Origin: Pseudonocardia sp. C8
Lineage (GTDB): Bacteria > Actinomycetota > Actinomycetes > Mycobacteriales > Pseudonocardiaceae
Reading direction: 5' to 3'
Assembly (NCBI RefSeq): GCF_014267175.1
Contig: NZ_JACMTR010000002.1
Coordinates: 62,001 to 126,000, forward strand
DNA: 64,000 nucleotides
This document shows, piece by piece, positions 52,803 through 61,309 of this stretch. Position 1 is the stretch's first letter, and each line of letters starts with the position of its first letter. Made by a program: the position numbers and the translations under genes. Below the pieces are notes generated by a model, which had not been told where the DNA came from, ran no database searches, and saw only the letters and a list, made by a program, of their open reading frames with translations.

Positions 52803-52973
52803 TCAGGTGGGCGGCGGCAGCAGCCCGCGGCGGTAGGCCGGGACGAGGTTCCGCGGCACCAGGTGCCGGCGGCCCTCCAGGGTGACCGGCACGAGGTCCG
52901 GCGTCTCCGCCTTCCACGTGGACCGGCGGTGCCGGGTGTTCGCCCGCGACATCCGCCGCTTGGGGACGGCCAT
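52803..52973 (-). CDS. rpmF: Ribosomal protein bL32, zinc-independent (cysteine-free) form
   Basis: 56-residue bL32 with [20 protein letters not shown] at the start, diagnostic of the family. It has no cysteines, whereas the zinc form has a CxxC...CxxC motif, so this is the C-minus version. The ATG overlaps the MRF-like gene stop by one base (TGATG), and AGCTGATGG with upstream GGAGAGAG gives a start signal. In mycobacteria such proteins are made under zinc starvation. Confidence 0.93.
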   Translation of the reverse strand: MAVPKRRMSRANTRHRRSTWKAETPDLVPVTLEGRRHLVPRNLVPAYRRGLLPPPT

Positions 52974-54208
52974 CAGCTCTCTCCTTCTCGTTCGTTCCCG
53001 GCGGGATCGCCGTGGACGGGTTCGGGGTCCGTGCACGGCTCGTCGTGCGCCCAGCCGAAGGGGTCTGGTAGCGCGGCCCAGGCGTCCTCGCCGGCGGCGA
53101 TCTCGGCGTCGGACAGCAGGGCCTCGCGCAGCGCGGCGTCGATCGCGTCCGGGTCGGCCGCGTGGCAGAGGACGACCAGGTCCTGCGCCCGGTCGCCCCA
53201 CCGCGGGTGCCAGGCCAGCGCGGCCAGCGCCCGCCGCTCGTCGCCGGCCTCCTCCCAGGCCGCCGGGTCCGCGCCGTCCAGCCACTCGCCGGCGTGCCCG
53301 ATCCGCATGCCGCCACCGGCGCTCTCCAGCCACAGCACGGCGTCCGGCCGGGTGGCCAGCCAGATCCGCCCGCGGGCCCGCACGACGCCGTCGAGCAGCG
53401 CGTCGATCGCCTCGTGCAGCCGGTCCGGGTGGAACGGCCTGCGCGCGGAGAACAGCAGTGTCCGCACCCCGCTCGCCGCCTCCAGCGGCGGGGTGCCGCG
53501 CAGCAACGGGTCGTGCACCCCGCCGGGGACCCCGCGCCGCGACGCGGCCGGGACGCCGTCGCAGAACAGCCGGTGATCGGCCCGGGCGGGCAGCAGCCGC
53601 GGCGCGGTCGGCGCCAGCCGGTCCAGGACGGCGGCCGTGCGGTCGGTGTCCGGCGGGCCCAGCGACCGGGTCGTCACGATCACGTCGGCGAACTCGACCT
53701 GTCCCACGGCGAGCTGGGCCACGGTGCGCTCGTCGTCGGGCAGTGCGGACAGCCCGTGCTCGGGCAGGGTCGCGTCGCCGGTGGCGTCGTCGAGCCAGGT
53801 GTCCGGGTCGAGCACGGTCACCACGCCGCGCAGGTCCACGAGGTCGGTGATCAGGACCGGCTCCTGCCCGTCCGCCTCGTACAGCACCGATCCGAGCGCC
53901 CAGCAGACCGCCTCGGGCTCGAGTCGCGGGTCCAGGTGCAGCACGACCCGGCGCACCGTCCCGGCCAGCGCGGCGAGGGTCGGCAGGACGTCCTCCCGGA
54001 TCGTGCAGCTCACGCAGCCGTGCGCCAGCTCGAGCACGGTGCGCCGGTCGAGCTCGCCGTGGCGGTACCGGCGGTGCACCCGGCCGCGGGCCAGGTCGTG
54101 CAGGTCGTGGTGCAGCACGACCAGGTCCGGATCGAGCTCCCGCATCCGTGTGATCGTCCGCTCCGCCCCGTCGCGCGCGGTGCCGCACAGGACCACCAGC
54201 TCGGTCAT
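52973..54208 (-). CDS. MRF-like COG0523 protein (ribosome hibernation-linked, zinc starvation)
   Basis: 411-residue protein of the COG0523 superfamily. The N-terminus reads [18 protein letters not shown], where COG0523 GTPases have a GxxGxGKS/T P-loop, so the loop is degenerate. [20 protein letters not shown] (Cys65, Cys68) is in place of the GCxCC zinc motif, and [12 protein letters not shown] and the C-terminal domain with [23 protein letters not shown] follow. These features resemble the mycobacterial protein MRF, which helps recruit the hibernation factor to C-minus ribosomes. Other COG0523 roles (zinc chaperone) are possible. GGAGGAAGTC precedes the ATG; co-transcribed with rpmF and divergent from the other alternative ribosomal genes. 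Confidence 0.85.
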   Translation of the reverse strand: MTELVVLCGTARDGAERTITRMRELDPDLVVLHHDLHDLARGRVHRRYRHGELDRRTVLELAHGCVSCTIREDVLPTLAALAGTVRRVVLHLDPRLEPEAVCWALGSVLYEADGQEPVLITDLVDLRGVVTVLDPDTWLDDATGDATLPEHGLSALPDDERTVAQLAVGQVEFADVIVTTRSLGPPDTDRTAAVLDRLAPTAPRLLPARADHRLFCDGVPAASRRGVPGGVHDPLLRGTPPLEAASGVRTLLFSARRPFHPDRLHEAIDALLDGVVRARGRIWLATRPDAVLWLESAGGGMRIGHAGEWLDGADPAAWEEAGDERRALAALAWHPRWGDRAQDLVVLCHAADPDAIDAALREALLSDAEIAAGEDAWAALPDPFGWAHDEPCTDPEPVHGDPAGNEREGES

Positions 54209-54246
54209 GACTTCCTCCCGGAGTCGGACGTGGTCACGGTCCGGTG

Positions 54247-54253
54247 TAGCCTA
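54247..54253. promoter_or_regulatory. Overlapping divergent -10 candidates
   Basis: TAGCCT (plus strand, 54247-54252) and TAGGCT (minus strand, 54253-54248) overlap by five bases, so both divergent operons of alternative ribosomal proteins could start from one AT-rich centre. Confidence 0.45.
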
Positions 54254-54254
54254 A

Positions 54255-54269
54255 CGATAACGATTCCCA
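54255..54269 (+). promoter_or_regulatory. Candidate Zur box
   Basis: CGATAACGATTCCCA matches 10 of 15 positions of the actinobacterial Zur palindrome TGAAAATGATTTTCA. It lies just downstream of the divergent -10 hexamers and 19 bp before the bL33 start, so zinc-loaded Zur bound here would block both operons. The left half (GATAACGAT) fits better than the right. Confidence 0.6.
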
Positions 54270-54288
54270 TGTCGAAAGGAGGGGTTCC

Positions 54289-54456
54289 GTGGCGAAGGCG
54301 ACCGACGTCCGGCCGATCGTGAAGCTGCGGTCGACGGCCGGTACCGGCACGACCTACGTGACCCGCAAGAACCGCCGGAACGACCCGGACCGGCTGGTCC
54401 TGCGCAAGTACGACCCGAAGATCCGTCAGCACGTCGAGTTCCGGGAGGAGCGCTGA
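54289..54456 (+). CDS. rpmG: Ribosomal protein bL33, zinc-independent (cysteine-free) form
   Basis: 55 residues with [20 protein letters not shown] and [20 protein letters not shown]. No cysteine is present, unlike the bL33 at 55595, which has two CxxC pairs. AAAGGAGGGG is a strong ribosome binding site 5 bases before the GTG. The stop overlaps the bS18 ATG. Confidence 0.95.
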   Translation: MAKATDVRPIVKLRSTAGTGTTYVTRKNRRNDPDRLVLRKYDPKIRQHVEFREER

Positions 54457-54698
54457 TGCCGGCGAACCGGAAGGCGGTGCGCACGCCCCGCCGCAAGCCC
54501 AACCCGCTGAAGGCCCGCGGGATCGAACACGTGGACTGGAAGGACGCGGCGCTGCTGCGCACGTTCATCTCGGACCGCGGCAAGATCCGTGCCCGCCGGG
54601 TCACCGGCCTGACCGGCCAGCAGCAGCGGCAGGTGGCCGTCGCGATCCGCAACGCGCGGGAGATGGCCCTGCTGCCCTACCCGCACGCGGGGCGGTGA
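54456..54698 (+). CDS. rpsR: Ribosomal protein bS18, zinc-independent paralogue
   Basis: 80 residues. [48 protein letters not shown] is the conserved bS18 core. The N-terminal cysteine region found in the main form is replaced by a Lys/Arg/Pro-rich segment without cysteines. ATGA overlap with bL33. Confidence 0.95.
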   Translation: MPANRKAVRTPRRKPNPLKARGIEHVDWKDAALLRTFISDRGKIRARRVTGLTGQQQRQVAVAIRNAREMALLPYPHAGR

Positions 54699-54702
54699 GC
54701 GC

Positions 54703-54939
54703 GTGTCCCGCCGTTGCGACCTGACCGGCCGCGCGCCGTCGTACGGGAAGAGCGTGTCCCACTCGCACCGGCGGACGAGCCGGCGCTGGGACCCGAACGT
54801 GCAGTCCAAGCGCTACTGGCTCGCCGAGGGGGGCCGCTGGGTGACGCTGCGGCTCTCGGCGAAGGGGATCAAGACCGTCGACCGGATCGGGGTGGCCGCG
54901 GCGGTCGCCCGGATCCGGGGGACCGGGAGGAGCGTCTGA
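54703..54939 (+). CDS. rpmB: Ribosomal protein bL28, alternative paralogue
   Basis: 78 residues: [32 protein letters not shown] is the bL28 N-terminal signature, then [14 protein letters not shown]. It keeps one cysteine in CDLTG but not the CxxC pairs of zinc forms. GTG start 4 bp after the bS18 stop. Confidence 0.93.
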   Translation: MSRRCDLTGRAPSYGKSVSHSHRRTSRRWDPNVQSKRYWLAEGGRWVTLRLSAKGIKTVDRIGVAAAVARIRGTGRSV

Positions 54940-55244
54940 TGGCCACCACGGGCCAGATCGCCAAGAACGAGCGGCGCAAGCGGGTCGTCGCCCGGTACGC
55001 CGAGCGGCGCGCCGAGCTGAAGGCCGTCCTCGCGCGGCCGTCGGCGACCGCGGAGGAGAAGGCCGCCGCGGCCGCCGAGCTCCGCCGCCAGCCGCGTGAC
55101 GCGAGCGCCACCCGGGTGCGCAACCGCGACTCCGTCGACGGGCGCCCGCGCGGGCATCTGCGGAAGTTCGGGGTGTCCCGGGTGCGCCTGCGGGAGCTGG
55201 CGCACGACGGGGCACTGCCGGGGGTGCACAAGTCCAGCTGGTGA
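54939..55244 (+). CDS. rpsN: Ribosomal protein uS14, zinc-independent long form
   Basis: 101 residues, the longer C-minus uS14: [22 protein letters not shown] at the start and [31 protein letters not shown] at the end. The zinc type has about 61 residues and CxxC-x12-CxxC; no cysteine is seen here. Start overlaps the bL28 stop (TGATG). Last gene of the alternative ribosomal operon. Confidence 0.95.
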   Translation: MATTGQIAKNERRKRVVARYAERRAELKAVLARPSATAEEKAAAAAELRRQPRDASATRVRNRDSVDGRPRGHLRKFGVSRVRLRELAHDGALPGVHKSSW

Positions 55245-55310
55245 CCCGCCGGGTGACCTGCGACGACCCGGCTCCGGGGACCCCCGCGACGGGCCCTCGG
55301 AGCCGGTGTG

Positions 55311-55316
55311 TAAAGT
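55311..55316 (+). promoter_or_regulatory. Candidate -10 hexamer for the tRNA-Thr/tRNA-Met/rpmG block
   Basis: TAAAGT, AT-rich in a GC-rich context, 53 bp before tRNA-Thr. A -35 element is not clear. Confidence 0.4.
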
Positions 55317-55369
55317 TGTGCAGGTCGGTGAGCGGAGAGCGCGACACGGCTCCGCGACCTGACGCTGCC

Positions 55370-55442
55370 GCCCCCTTAGCTCAGTCGGCAGAGCGTCTCC
55401 ATGGTAAGGAGAAGGTCTACGGTTCGATTCCGTAAGGGGGCT
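55370..55442 (+). tRNA. tRNA-Thr (anticodon GGT)
   Basis: GCCCCCT/AGGGGGC acceptor stem with T discriminator, D arm TAGCTCAGTCGGCAGAGC, anticodon loop ATGGTAA and T arm GGTTCGATTCC. 73 nt without encoded CCA. Same place as in mycobacteria. Confidence 0.97.
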
Positions 55443-55476
55443 CTGTGAGACCCGTCTTCACCGGCGGTCTCCGCAT

Positions 55477-55552
55477 GGCGGTGTAGCTCAGTCGGTAGAG
55501 CAAGCGGCTCATAATCGCTGTGTCGTCGGTTCAAGTCCGGCCACCGCTACCA
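55477..55552 (+). tRNA. tRNA-Met (anticodon CAT, elongator type)
   Basis: GGCGGTG acceptor paired with CACCGCT (a terminal G-T pair), anticodon loop CTCATAA and T arm GGTTCAAGTCC; CCA encoded at 55550-55552. Initiator features (C1-A72 mismatch, three G-C pairs at the anticodon stem) are absent. Confidence 0.95.
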
Positions 55553-55594
55553 GACTGGCGCAGTACCCGAACACCCTGCTGGGAGGCACCCGCG

Positions 55595-55762
55595 ATGGCC
55601 AAGGCCACGGATGTGCGGCCGAAGATCACTCTGGCCTGCGAGGAGTGCAAGCACCGCAACTACATCACGAAGAAGAACCGGCGGAACGACCCCGACCGGC
55701 TCGAGATCAAGAAGTTCTGCCCGAACTGCGGCACCCACCGGGCCCACCGCGAGACCCGCTGA
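55595..55762 (+). CDS. rpmG: Ribosomal protein bL33, zinc-binding form
   Basis: 55 residues with CEEC (near residue 15) and CPNC (near 42), the zinc ribbon of the C-plus form. This is the usual growth-condition version; its cysteine-free paralogue is encoded 1.3 kb upstream. GGGAGGC precedes the ATG. It is followed by hadA, as in mycobacteria. Confidence 0.97.
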   Translation: MAKATDVRPKITLACEECKHRNYITKKNRRNDPDRLEIKKFCPNCGTHRAHRETR

Positions 55763-55770
55763 GCGCAGCC

Positions 55771-56220
55771 GTGGTCGACCAGTCCTGGGTCGGGCACACG
55801 CTCGACCCGGTCGGGCCGTACCAGGTCGGTCGCGAGAAGATCCGCGAGTTCGCCGTCGCCATCGGTGACGGCGATCCGCTGTTTCACGACCTCGACGCCG
55901 CCCGCGCCGCCGGGCACCCCGACCTCGTCGCCCCGCCGACGTTCCCGGTCTGCTTCACCATGCCGGTGATCGAGGAGTTCCTGAAGGACCCCGACCTCGG
56001 GTGGGACTACACCCGGATGGTTCACGGGGACCAGCGCATCGCCTACCACCGCCCGGTCCGGGCCGGCGACGAGCTGACGACCGTCCTGCACGTCGACGAG
56101 CTCCGCACCCGCGCAGGCAACCACATGCTGACCTTGCGCTGCGAGGTCTCCGACGCGGCGGGCGAGCCCGTCGCCACCACGCACTCCATGCTGGTCAGCC
56201 CGGCAGGTGCGGACTCGTGA
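55771..56220 (+). CDS. hadA: (3R)-hydroxyacyl-ACP dehydratase subunit A-like (HadA)
   Basis: 149-residue hot-dog-fold protein, the substrate-binding partner of HadB in the type II fatty-acid elongation system. GYPV-like start VGREKIREFAVAIGDGDPLFHD, then PTFPVCFTMPVIEEFLKDPDLG and HGDQRIAYHRPVRAGDEL. It lacks the catalytic Asp/His motif of the hydratase 2 family and so relies on HadB. GTG start 8 bp after rpmG; the stop overlaps hadB (GTGA). Confidence 0.92.
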   Translation: MVDQSWVGHTLDPVGPYQVGREKIREFAVAIGDGDPLFHDLDAARAAGHPDLVAPPTFPVCFTMPVIEEFLKDPDLGWDYTRMVHGDQRIAYHRPVRAGDELTTVLHVDELRTRAGNHMLTLRCEVSDAAGEPVATTHSMLVSPAGADS

Positions 56221-56666
56221 GCGGCCGGCTGTCCCCGGAGTCCGCGGCCGCCGTGCAGAAGGGCGACGCGCTGCCGTCGTTCGAGGTGCACGTCACGCGG
56301 GCGGACCTCGTCCGCTACGCCGGTGCCTCCGGTGACTTCAACCCGATCCACTGGAGCGACCGGGTGGCCGGCGTCGCCGGGCTGCCCGGCGTGATCGCGC
56401 ACGGGATGCTCTCGATGGCGCTCGCCGGGCGGGTACTCACCGCGTGGACCGGCGATCCCGCGTCGATCGTCTCCTACGGCACCCGGTTCACCCGCCCCGT
56501 CGTCGTCCCGGACGACGACACCGGCGCCACCGTGGAGCTCGGCGGGACCGTCGCGGAGGTCCGGGAGGACGGTGGCCGGCGGATCGCCGTCGTCGACCTC
56601 AAGGCCCTGTTCGAGGGAAAGACGGTGCTCGGCCGGGCCCGCGCCGAGGTCCTCCTTCCCGGGTAG
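56217..56666 (+). CDS. hadB: (3R)-hydroxyacyl-ACP dehydratase subunit B-like (HadB)
   Basis: 149-residue catalytic partner with the hydratase 2 motif: YAGASGDFNPIHWSDRVAG (Asp and His dyad) and GVIAHGMLSMAL. In mycobacteria HadAB and HadBC act in mycolic-acid synthesis; here hadB is followed directly by tRNA-Trp with no hadC. GTG start overlaps hadA. Confidence 0.93.
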   Translation: MSGRLSPESAAAVQKGDALPSFEVHVTRADLVRYAGASGDFNPIHWSDRVAGVAGLPGVIAHGMLSMALAGRVLTAWTGDPASIVSYGTRFTRPVVVPDDDTGATVELGGTVAEVREDGGRRIAVVDLKALFEGKTVLGRARAEVLLPG

Positions 56667-56701
56667 TGACCCCGGGGTACGCACCTGCCGGAGCGGGTGC
56701 G

Positions 56702-56707
56702 TACACT
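56702..56707 (+). promoter_or_regulatory. Candidate -10 hexamer for tRNA-Trp/secE/nusG
   Basis: TACACT, 68 bp before tRNA-Trp; no clear -35. Confidence 0.35.
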
Positions 56708-56775
56708 CGATCCAGCCGGGCGCGCCGGATGATCGGTCGCGCCCGTCCCGCCGCCTCAGGGGCGGGTCGGGGCAT

Positions 56776-56851
<76 letters not shown>

Positions 56852-56922
56852 TGGTTCTCCGTCGGCCGGAGGACGTGACCGAGAACGGGCGGACGCCCGT
56901 CGCGTGCGGAGGGCATTAGGGC

Positions 56923-57267
56923 GTGAGCGACGAACACGAGCCGGAGCGGCCCGGGCGGGAGCGCCCGAGCAACGCGGCCGACCGTCGCGGGCGGCGGGCC
57001 TCCCGGTCGGGCAGCACTCCGGCCAAGGGCCGCGCCACCCCGACGCGTGCGGCCGCCACCACACAGGAGAAGGTCTCCCTGTTCGGGCGGCTCGCCCGGT
57101 ACCTGCGCGAGGTCGTCGCCGAACTCCGCAAGGTGATCTGGCCGAACCGCTCGCAGATGGTGAAGTACACCATCGCCGTCCTGGTCTTCGTGTCGTTCAT
57201 GGTGGCCCTGGTGTTCCTGCTCGACTCGGCGTTCGCCGAGGGCGTCGCGCTGCTGTTCGGCAACTGA
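56923..57267 (+). CDS. secE: Preprotein translocase subunit SecE
   Basis: 114 residues with a single membrane helix at the C-terminus (about 84-106, [19 protein letters not shown]) after the amphipathic [22 protein letters not shown] that is typical for SecE. A basic, disordered 50-residue N-terminal extension is usual for actinobacteria. GTG start, with GGAGGG about 16 bases upstream. Confidence 0.96.
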   Translation: MSDEHEPERPGRERPSNAADRRGRRASRSGSTPAKGRATPTRAAATTQEKVSLFGRLARYLREVVAELRKVIWPNRSQMVKYTIAVLVFVSFMVALVFLLDSAFAEGVALLFGN

Positions 57268-57325
57268 CGCGGGCGGACCGGACCCACCGGCGAGGACCGA
57301 CACCGACATAGGAAGCGAGAAGGAC

Positions 57326-58237
57326 GTGACCTCCGACAGCAACGCGTACGACGAGGCGGCCGACGAGGCCGTGATCGACGCCGTCGCCGACGACGCGGCC
57401 GACGAGACGCTGCCCGGGCAGTCCGTCCAGGAGGCCGGCACCGAGGCCGCGGACGACGACGCGGGCACCGAGGCGACCGACACCGAGACCACCGCGGACG
57501 CCACCGGCGCCGAGACGGCCGAGGACACCGCCGGCGCCGAGGCTGCCGCCGACGAGGAGGCCGCCGCGACCGAGGCCGCCGGCAGCGACCCGGCCGGCGA
57601 GGCCGAGGAGGACGTCGACCCGGCCGAGGAGCTGCGTGCCGCGCTGCGCCGCGCCCCCGGCGACTGGTACGTCGTGCACTCCTACGCCGGCTACGAGAAC
57701 AAGGTGAAGTCCAACCTCGAGACCCGGGCCCAGACCCTGGACGTCGAGGACTACATCTTCCAGGTCGAGGTGCCCACCGAGGAGGTCACCGAGATCAAGA
57801 ACGGGCAGCGCAAGAAGGTCCAGCGCAAGGTGCTGCCCGGCTACATCCTGGTCCGGATGGAGCTGAACGACCAGTCCTGGGGCGCGGTGCGGAACACCCC
57901 GGGCGTGACCGGCTTCGTCGGTGCCACGTCCAAGCCGTCGCCGCTGTCGATCGACGAGGTCGTGAAGTTCCTGCTGCCCAAGACCGAGGCCCCCAAGAAG
58001 GAGGCCGAGGCGGGCAAGCCGGCGGCGACCGGCGCCCCCACCACCGGTGGCGCCCCCACCGTCGAGGTCGACTTCGAGGTCGGCGAGTCGGTCACCGTCA
58101 TGGACGGGCCGTTCGCGACGCTCCCCGCGAGCATCAGCGAGGTCAACGTCGACGCCCAGAAGCTCAAGGTGCTGGTGTCGATCTTCGGCCGGGAGACCCC
58201 GGTCGAGCTCGGCTTCAACCAGGTCTCGAAGATCTGA
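57326..58237 (+). CDS. nusG: Transcription termination/antitermination factor NusG
   Basis: 303 residues. NGN domain from about 112 ([20 protein letters not shown]) to about 225, then an Ala/Pro/Lys-rich linker (about 228-250) and the KOW domain from about 252 ([19 protein letters not shown]). The first 110 residues are extremely acidic and Ala-rich (Asp/Glu about every third residue), longer than in E. coli NusG by over 100 residues. GAGAAGGA precedes the GTG start. Confidence 0.96.
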   Translation: MTSDSNAYDEAADEAVIDAVADDAADETLPGQSVQEAGTEAADDDAGTEATDTETTADATGAETAEDTAGAEAAADEEAAATEAAGSDPAGEAEEDVDPAEELRAALRRAPGDWYVVHSYAGYENKVKSNLETRAQTLDVEDYIFQVEVPTEEVTEIKNGQRKKVQRKVLPGYILVRMELNDQSWGAVRNTPGVTGFVGATSKPSPLSIDEVVKFLLPKTEAPKKEAEAGKPAATGAPTTGGAPTVEVDFEVGESVTVMDGPFATLPASISEVNVDAQKLKVLVSIFGRETPVELGFNQVSKI

Positions 58238-58308
58238 GCACCTGCTGAGAACGTCCGCGGCGAGGCAGGGCCGCGCGGCGCGCACATCGATCACGACAGG
58301 ACAAGGAC

Positions 58309-58743
58309 ATGCCCCCCAAGAAGCGGAAGCTCTCCGCGATCATCAAGCTCCAGATCCAGGCCGGCGCCGCGACGCCGGCCCCGCCGGTCGGCCCCGCGCT
58401 GGGTCAGCACGGCGTCAACATCATGGAGTTCTGCAAGGCGTACAACGCCGCGACCGAGGCCCAGCGCGGCAACGTCGTGCCGGTCGAGATCTCGGTCTAC
58501 GAGGACCGGTCGTTCGACTTCCAGCTCAAGACGCCGCCGGCGGCCAAGCTGCTGCTGAAGGCGGCGGGCGTCGACAAGGGCTCCGGCGAGCCGCACAAGA
58601 CCAAGGTCGCCTCGGTCACCGAGGCCCAGGTCCGCGAGATCGCCGAGACCAAGATGGCCGACCTCAACGCCAACGACATCGACCAGGCCGCCAAGATCAT
58701 CGCCGGCACCGCCCGGTCGATGGGCATCAAGGTCGAGGGCTGA
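58309..58743 (+). CDS. rplK: Ribosomal protein uL11
   Basis: 144 residues, normal length. [21 protein letters not shown] and [23 protein letters not shown] at the N-terminus, and [18 protein letters not shown] at the end. GACAAGGAC before the ATG is a weak ribosome binding site. Forms the GTPase-associated stalk base with L10/L12. Confidence 0.98.
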   Translation: MPPKKRKLSAIIKLQIQAGAATPAPPVGPALGQHGVNIMEFCKAYNAATEAQRGNVVPVEISVYEDRSFDFQLKTPPAAKLLLKAAGVDKGSGEPHKTKVASVTEAQVREIAETKMADLNANDIDQAAKIIAGTARSMGIKVEG

Positions 58744-58822
58744 GAACCTCCCTTTCCGTACGCGTGGGAGAGCCGGGCGCGGCTCGCACCACGACCTGAC
58801 CTCACGAGGAGACCGAGGACAG

Positions 58823-59557
58823 ATGGCACAGCGCAGCAAGGCCTACCGCGAGGCCGCCGCGAAGATCGACGCGGACCGCCTCTACTCGCCGCTGGCCGCG
58901 GCGAAGCTGGCCCAGGAGACCGCCACCAAGAACACCGACGCGACCGTCGAGGTCGCGCTCCGGCTGGGCGTCGACCCCCGCAAGGCGGACCAGATGGTCC
59001 GCGGGACCGTGAACCTGCCGCACGGTACCGGCAAGACCGCCCGGGTGATCGTCTTCGCCACCGGTGACAAGGCCGCCGAGGCCGAGGCCGCCGGCGCGGA
59101 CGCCGTCGGCGCCGAGGACCTGATCGAGCGCATCCAGGGCGGGTGGCTCGACTTCGACGCCGCGATCGCGACCCCGGACCAGATGGCCAAGGTCGGCCGG
59201 ATCGCCCGCATCCTGGGCCCGCGTGGCCTGATGCCGAACCCGAAGACCGGCACCGTCACCCCGGACGTCACCAAGGCGATCAACGAGATCAAGGGTGGCA
59301 AGGTCAACTTCCGGGTGGACAAGCAGGCCAACCTGCACCTGATCATCGGCAAGGCGTCGTTCGACACCGAGAAGCTGGTGGAGAACTACGGCGCCGCCCT
59401 GGACGAGATCCTGCGGCTCAAGCCGTCGGCCGCCAAGGGCCGGTACGTCAAGAAGGTCACCATGTCCACGAACACCGGGCCGGGCATCCCGGTGGACCCG
59501 AACCGCACCCGGAACCTGCTGGCCCCGGACGCGGACGAGGCCGTTCTGGCCTCCTGA
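58823..59557 (+). CDS. rplA: Ribosomal protein uL1
   Basis: 244 residues, normal. [54 protein letters not shown] and PVRTGNGKIGPD-type RNA-binding regions identify it. GAGGAGACCGAGGAC precedes the ATG. Ends the operon; a strong hairpin follows. uL1 is often an autogenous repressor of the L11 operon; no such site was examined in detail here. Confidence 0.98.
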   Translation: MAQRSKAYREAAAKIDADRLYSPLAAAKLAQETATKNTDATVEVALRLGVDPRKADQMVRGTVNLPHGTGKTARVIVFATGDKAAEAEAAGADAVGAEDLIERIQGGWLDFDAAIATPDQMAKVGRIARILGPRGLMPNPKTGTVTPDVTKAINEIKGGKVNFRVDKQANLHLIIGKASFDTEKLVENYGAALDEILRLKPSAAKGRYVKKVTMSTNTGPGIPVDPNRTRNLLAPDADEAVLAS

Positions 59558-59568
59558 CCCGCAGCTGC

Positions 59569-59606
59569 GACGACGCCCCCGGCCCGAACGGACCGGGGGC
59601 GTCGTC
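59569..59606 (+). terminator. Strong hairpin after rplA, serving both strands
   Basis: GACGACGCCCCCGG (59569-59582) pairs exactly with CCGGGGGCGTCGTC (59593-59606) over a 10-base loop, 11 bp past the rplA stop and 9 bp past the stop of the convergent CoA-transferase gene. Confidence 0.85.
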
Positions 59607-59615
59607 GTGTGCGGG

Positions 59616-60713
59616 TCAGGACCAGTCGGCGAGCACGGCCTCGACGTCCTCCGGCCCGCCGGCACGGCCGGCGGTCTCGGCGGGGGTCCGCGAGAACCGC
59701 GGCGCCGGCGCGGCCTGCGGGACGCCCTCGCTGGTGACGACCGTGTTCCGCGCGGCCAGGTGCGCGTTCTCCCGGGCCTCCGCGAAGGAGAGCACCGGGG
59801 TGGTGCAGGCGTCGGTGCCGGCGAAGATCTCCGCCCACTCGTCGCGGGGCTTGGACGCGAACACCTCGGTGAACCGCGCCCGCATCGCCGGCCACCCGTC
59901 CCGGTCGTACTGCGGCCCGAGCTCGTCCTCGGTCAGTCCGAGCCCGGCGATCAGCTGGGCGTAGAACTGCGGCTCCAGCGCCCCGACGGCCACGTACCGG
60001 CCGTCGGCGCAGGCGTAGGTGTCGTAGAACGGCGCGTGCCCGTCGAGCAGGTTGGCGCCGCGCTCGTCGGTCCAGGCGCCCTGGGCAAGGAAACCCCAGA
60101 ACATCTGGTTGAGCATGCTGACCCCGTCGACCATGGCAGCGTCGACGACCTGCCCCTCGCCCGAGGACCGCGCCTCCCACAGTGCTGCCAGCACGCCGAC
60201 GACCAGCAGCATCGAGCCGCCGCCGAAGTCGCCGACCAGGTTCAGCGGCGGCACCGGCCGCTCCCCGGACCGGCCGATCGCGTGCAGCGCCCCGGTCAGC
60301 GAGATGTAGTTGATGTCGTGCCCGGCGCGCGCTGCCAGCGGTCCGTCCTGGCCCCAGCCGGTCATGCGGCCGTACACCAGCCGCGGGTTGCGGGCGTGGC
60401 AGTCGTCCGGGCCGACGCCGAGCCGCTCGGTGACGCCCGGGCGGTAGCCCTCCAGGAGGACGTCGGCCCGCTCGACGAGGCGCAGCACGGTCTCCCGGCC
60501 CGCCGGGTCCTTCAGGTCGGCGGTGACGGTGCGCCGCCCCCGGGTCGTCGGGTCCGGCACGTCGCCGGATCCGAGCCGCAGCCCGCCGGGCCGGTCGACC
60601 CGGACGACGTCCGCGCCGAGATCCCCCAGGATCATCGCCGCGTGCGGTCCGGGCCCGATCCCGGCCAGCTCGATCACCTTCAGTCCGGCGAGCGGACCCT
60701 TGCCCCGTGCCAC
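59616..60713 (-). CDS. CoA transferase III family, alpha-methylacyl-CoA racemase-like
   Basis: 365 residues. The N-terminus [31 protein letters not shown] is the family signature, and [19 protein letters not shown] with the His-Asp pair fits the racemase group (AMACR/Mcr) that epimerises 2-methyl branched acyl-CoAs in lipid and sterol side-chain breakdown. The GTG at 60713 is chosen because GAGGAGGTG lies just before it. It is followed upstream on the same strand by the SCP2-like gene (53-bp gap). Confidence 0.92.
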   Translation of the reverse strand: MARGKGPLAGLKVIELAGIGPGPHAAMILGDLGADVVRVDRPGGLRLGSGDVPDPTTRGRRTVTADLKDPAGRETVLRLVERADVLLEGYRPGVTERLGVGPDDCHARNPRLVYGRMTGWGQDGPLAARAGHDINYISLTGALHAIGRSGERPVPPLNLVGDFGGGSMLLVVGVLAALWEARSSGEGQVVDAAMVDGVSMLNQMFWGFLAQGAWTDERGANLLDGHAPFYDTYACADGRYVAVGALEPQFYAQLIAGLGLTEDELGPQYDRDGWPAMRARFTEVFASKPRDEWAEIFAGTDACTTPVLSFAEARENAHLAARNTVVTSEGVPQAAPAPRFSRTPAETAGRAGGPEDVEAVLADWS

Positions 60714-60766
60714 CGGCACCTCCTCGTGCAGTCCCTGTGCGGCGACCCTATCCGGTGAACCGGGAA

Positions 60767-61177
60767 TCACGCCTTGAGGAGATCGTCGCGACCCTCGGCG
60801 GCCAGCCGCTCCCGGTACGGCCCGAACAGCTGCTTGGCCAGCGGCAGCAGCTTCAGCAGCTTCGACACCGGCCCCTTCGCCCGGACGTCGCCCTTGGCCA
60901 GCGCGACCGGCAGGACGACCTTGCCCAGCCAGAACCGGTTGCCGGTGTCGGCGCTCATGAACAGCTCGATGTTCGGGTCCGGCCCGTTGCCGGCGCCGGT
61001 GTGCAGCTCGGCGTTCGGCAGGTCGACGGTGAGGACCGCGGCCGGATCGGTGTAGGTGATCCGCAACACGACCCCCGACGGCTGCAGCGCGGACACCAGC
61101 TCCGGGTCCTCCATCCCGATGCGGAACACCCCGCCCAGGTACTCGTAGACCTCGGCCTCGTCGGCGAACACGGCCAT
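60767..61177 (-). CDS. SCP2-like sterol/lipid-binding protein
   Basis: 136-residue SCP2-fold protein (residues 8-110 form the domain: [55 protein letters not shown]). It may bind acyl-CoAs or sterols and serve the neighbouring racemase-like enzyme. The ATG at 61177 has GAGGAGGCGCTG upstream; a longer form from 61243 is unlikely. Confidence 0.88.
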   Translation of the reverse strand: MAVFADEAEVYEYLGGVFRIGMEDPELVSALQPSGVVLRITYTDPAAVLTVDLPNAELHTGAGNGPDPNIELFMSADTGNRFWLGKVVLPVALAKGDVRAKGPVSKLLKLLPLAKQLFGPYRERLAAEGRDDLLKA

Positions 61178-61309
61178 CAGCGCCTCCTCGCGAGATGTGC
61201 GGCGGGCGGCGGTGCGCCCGCGGGTCGCTGCGAGTCTGCCCACCGGCGCCGCACGGACCCACCCCGACCCCGGGCCAGCGATGGCCCGCGGGGGACAGCG
61301 CAGGTCGGG

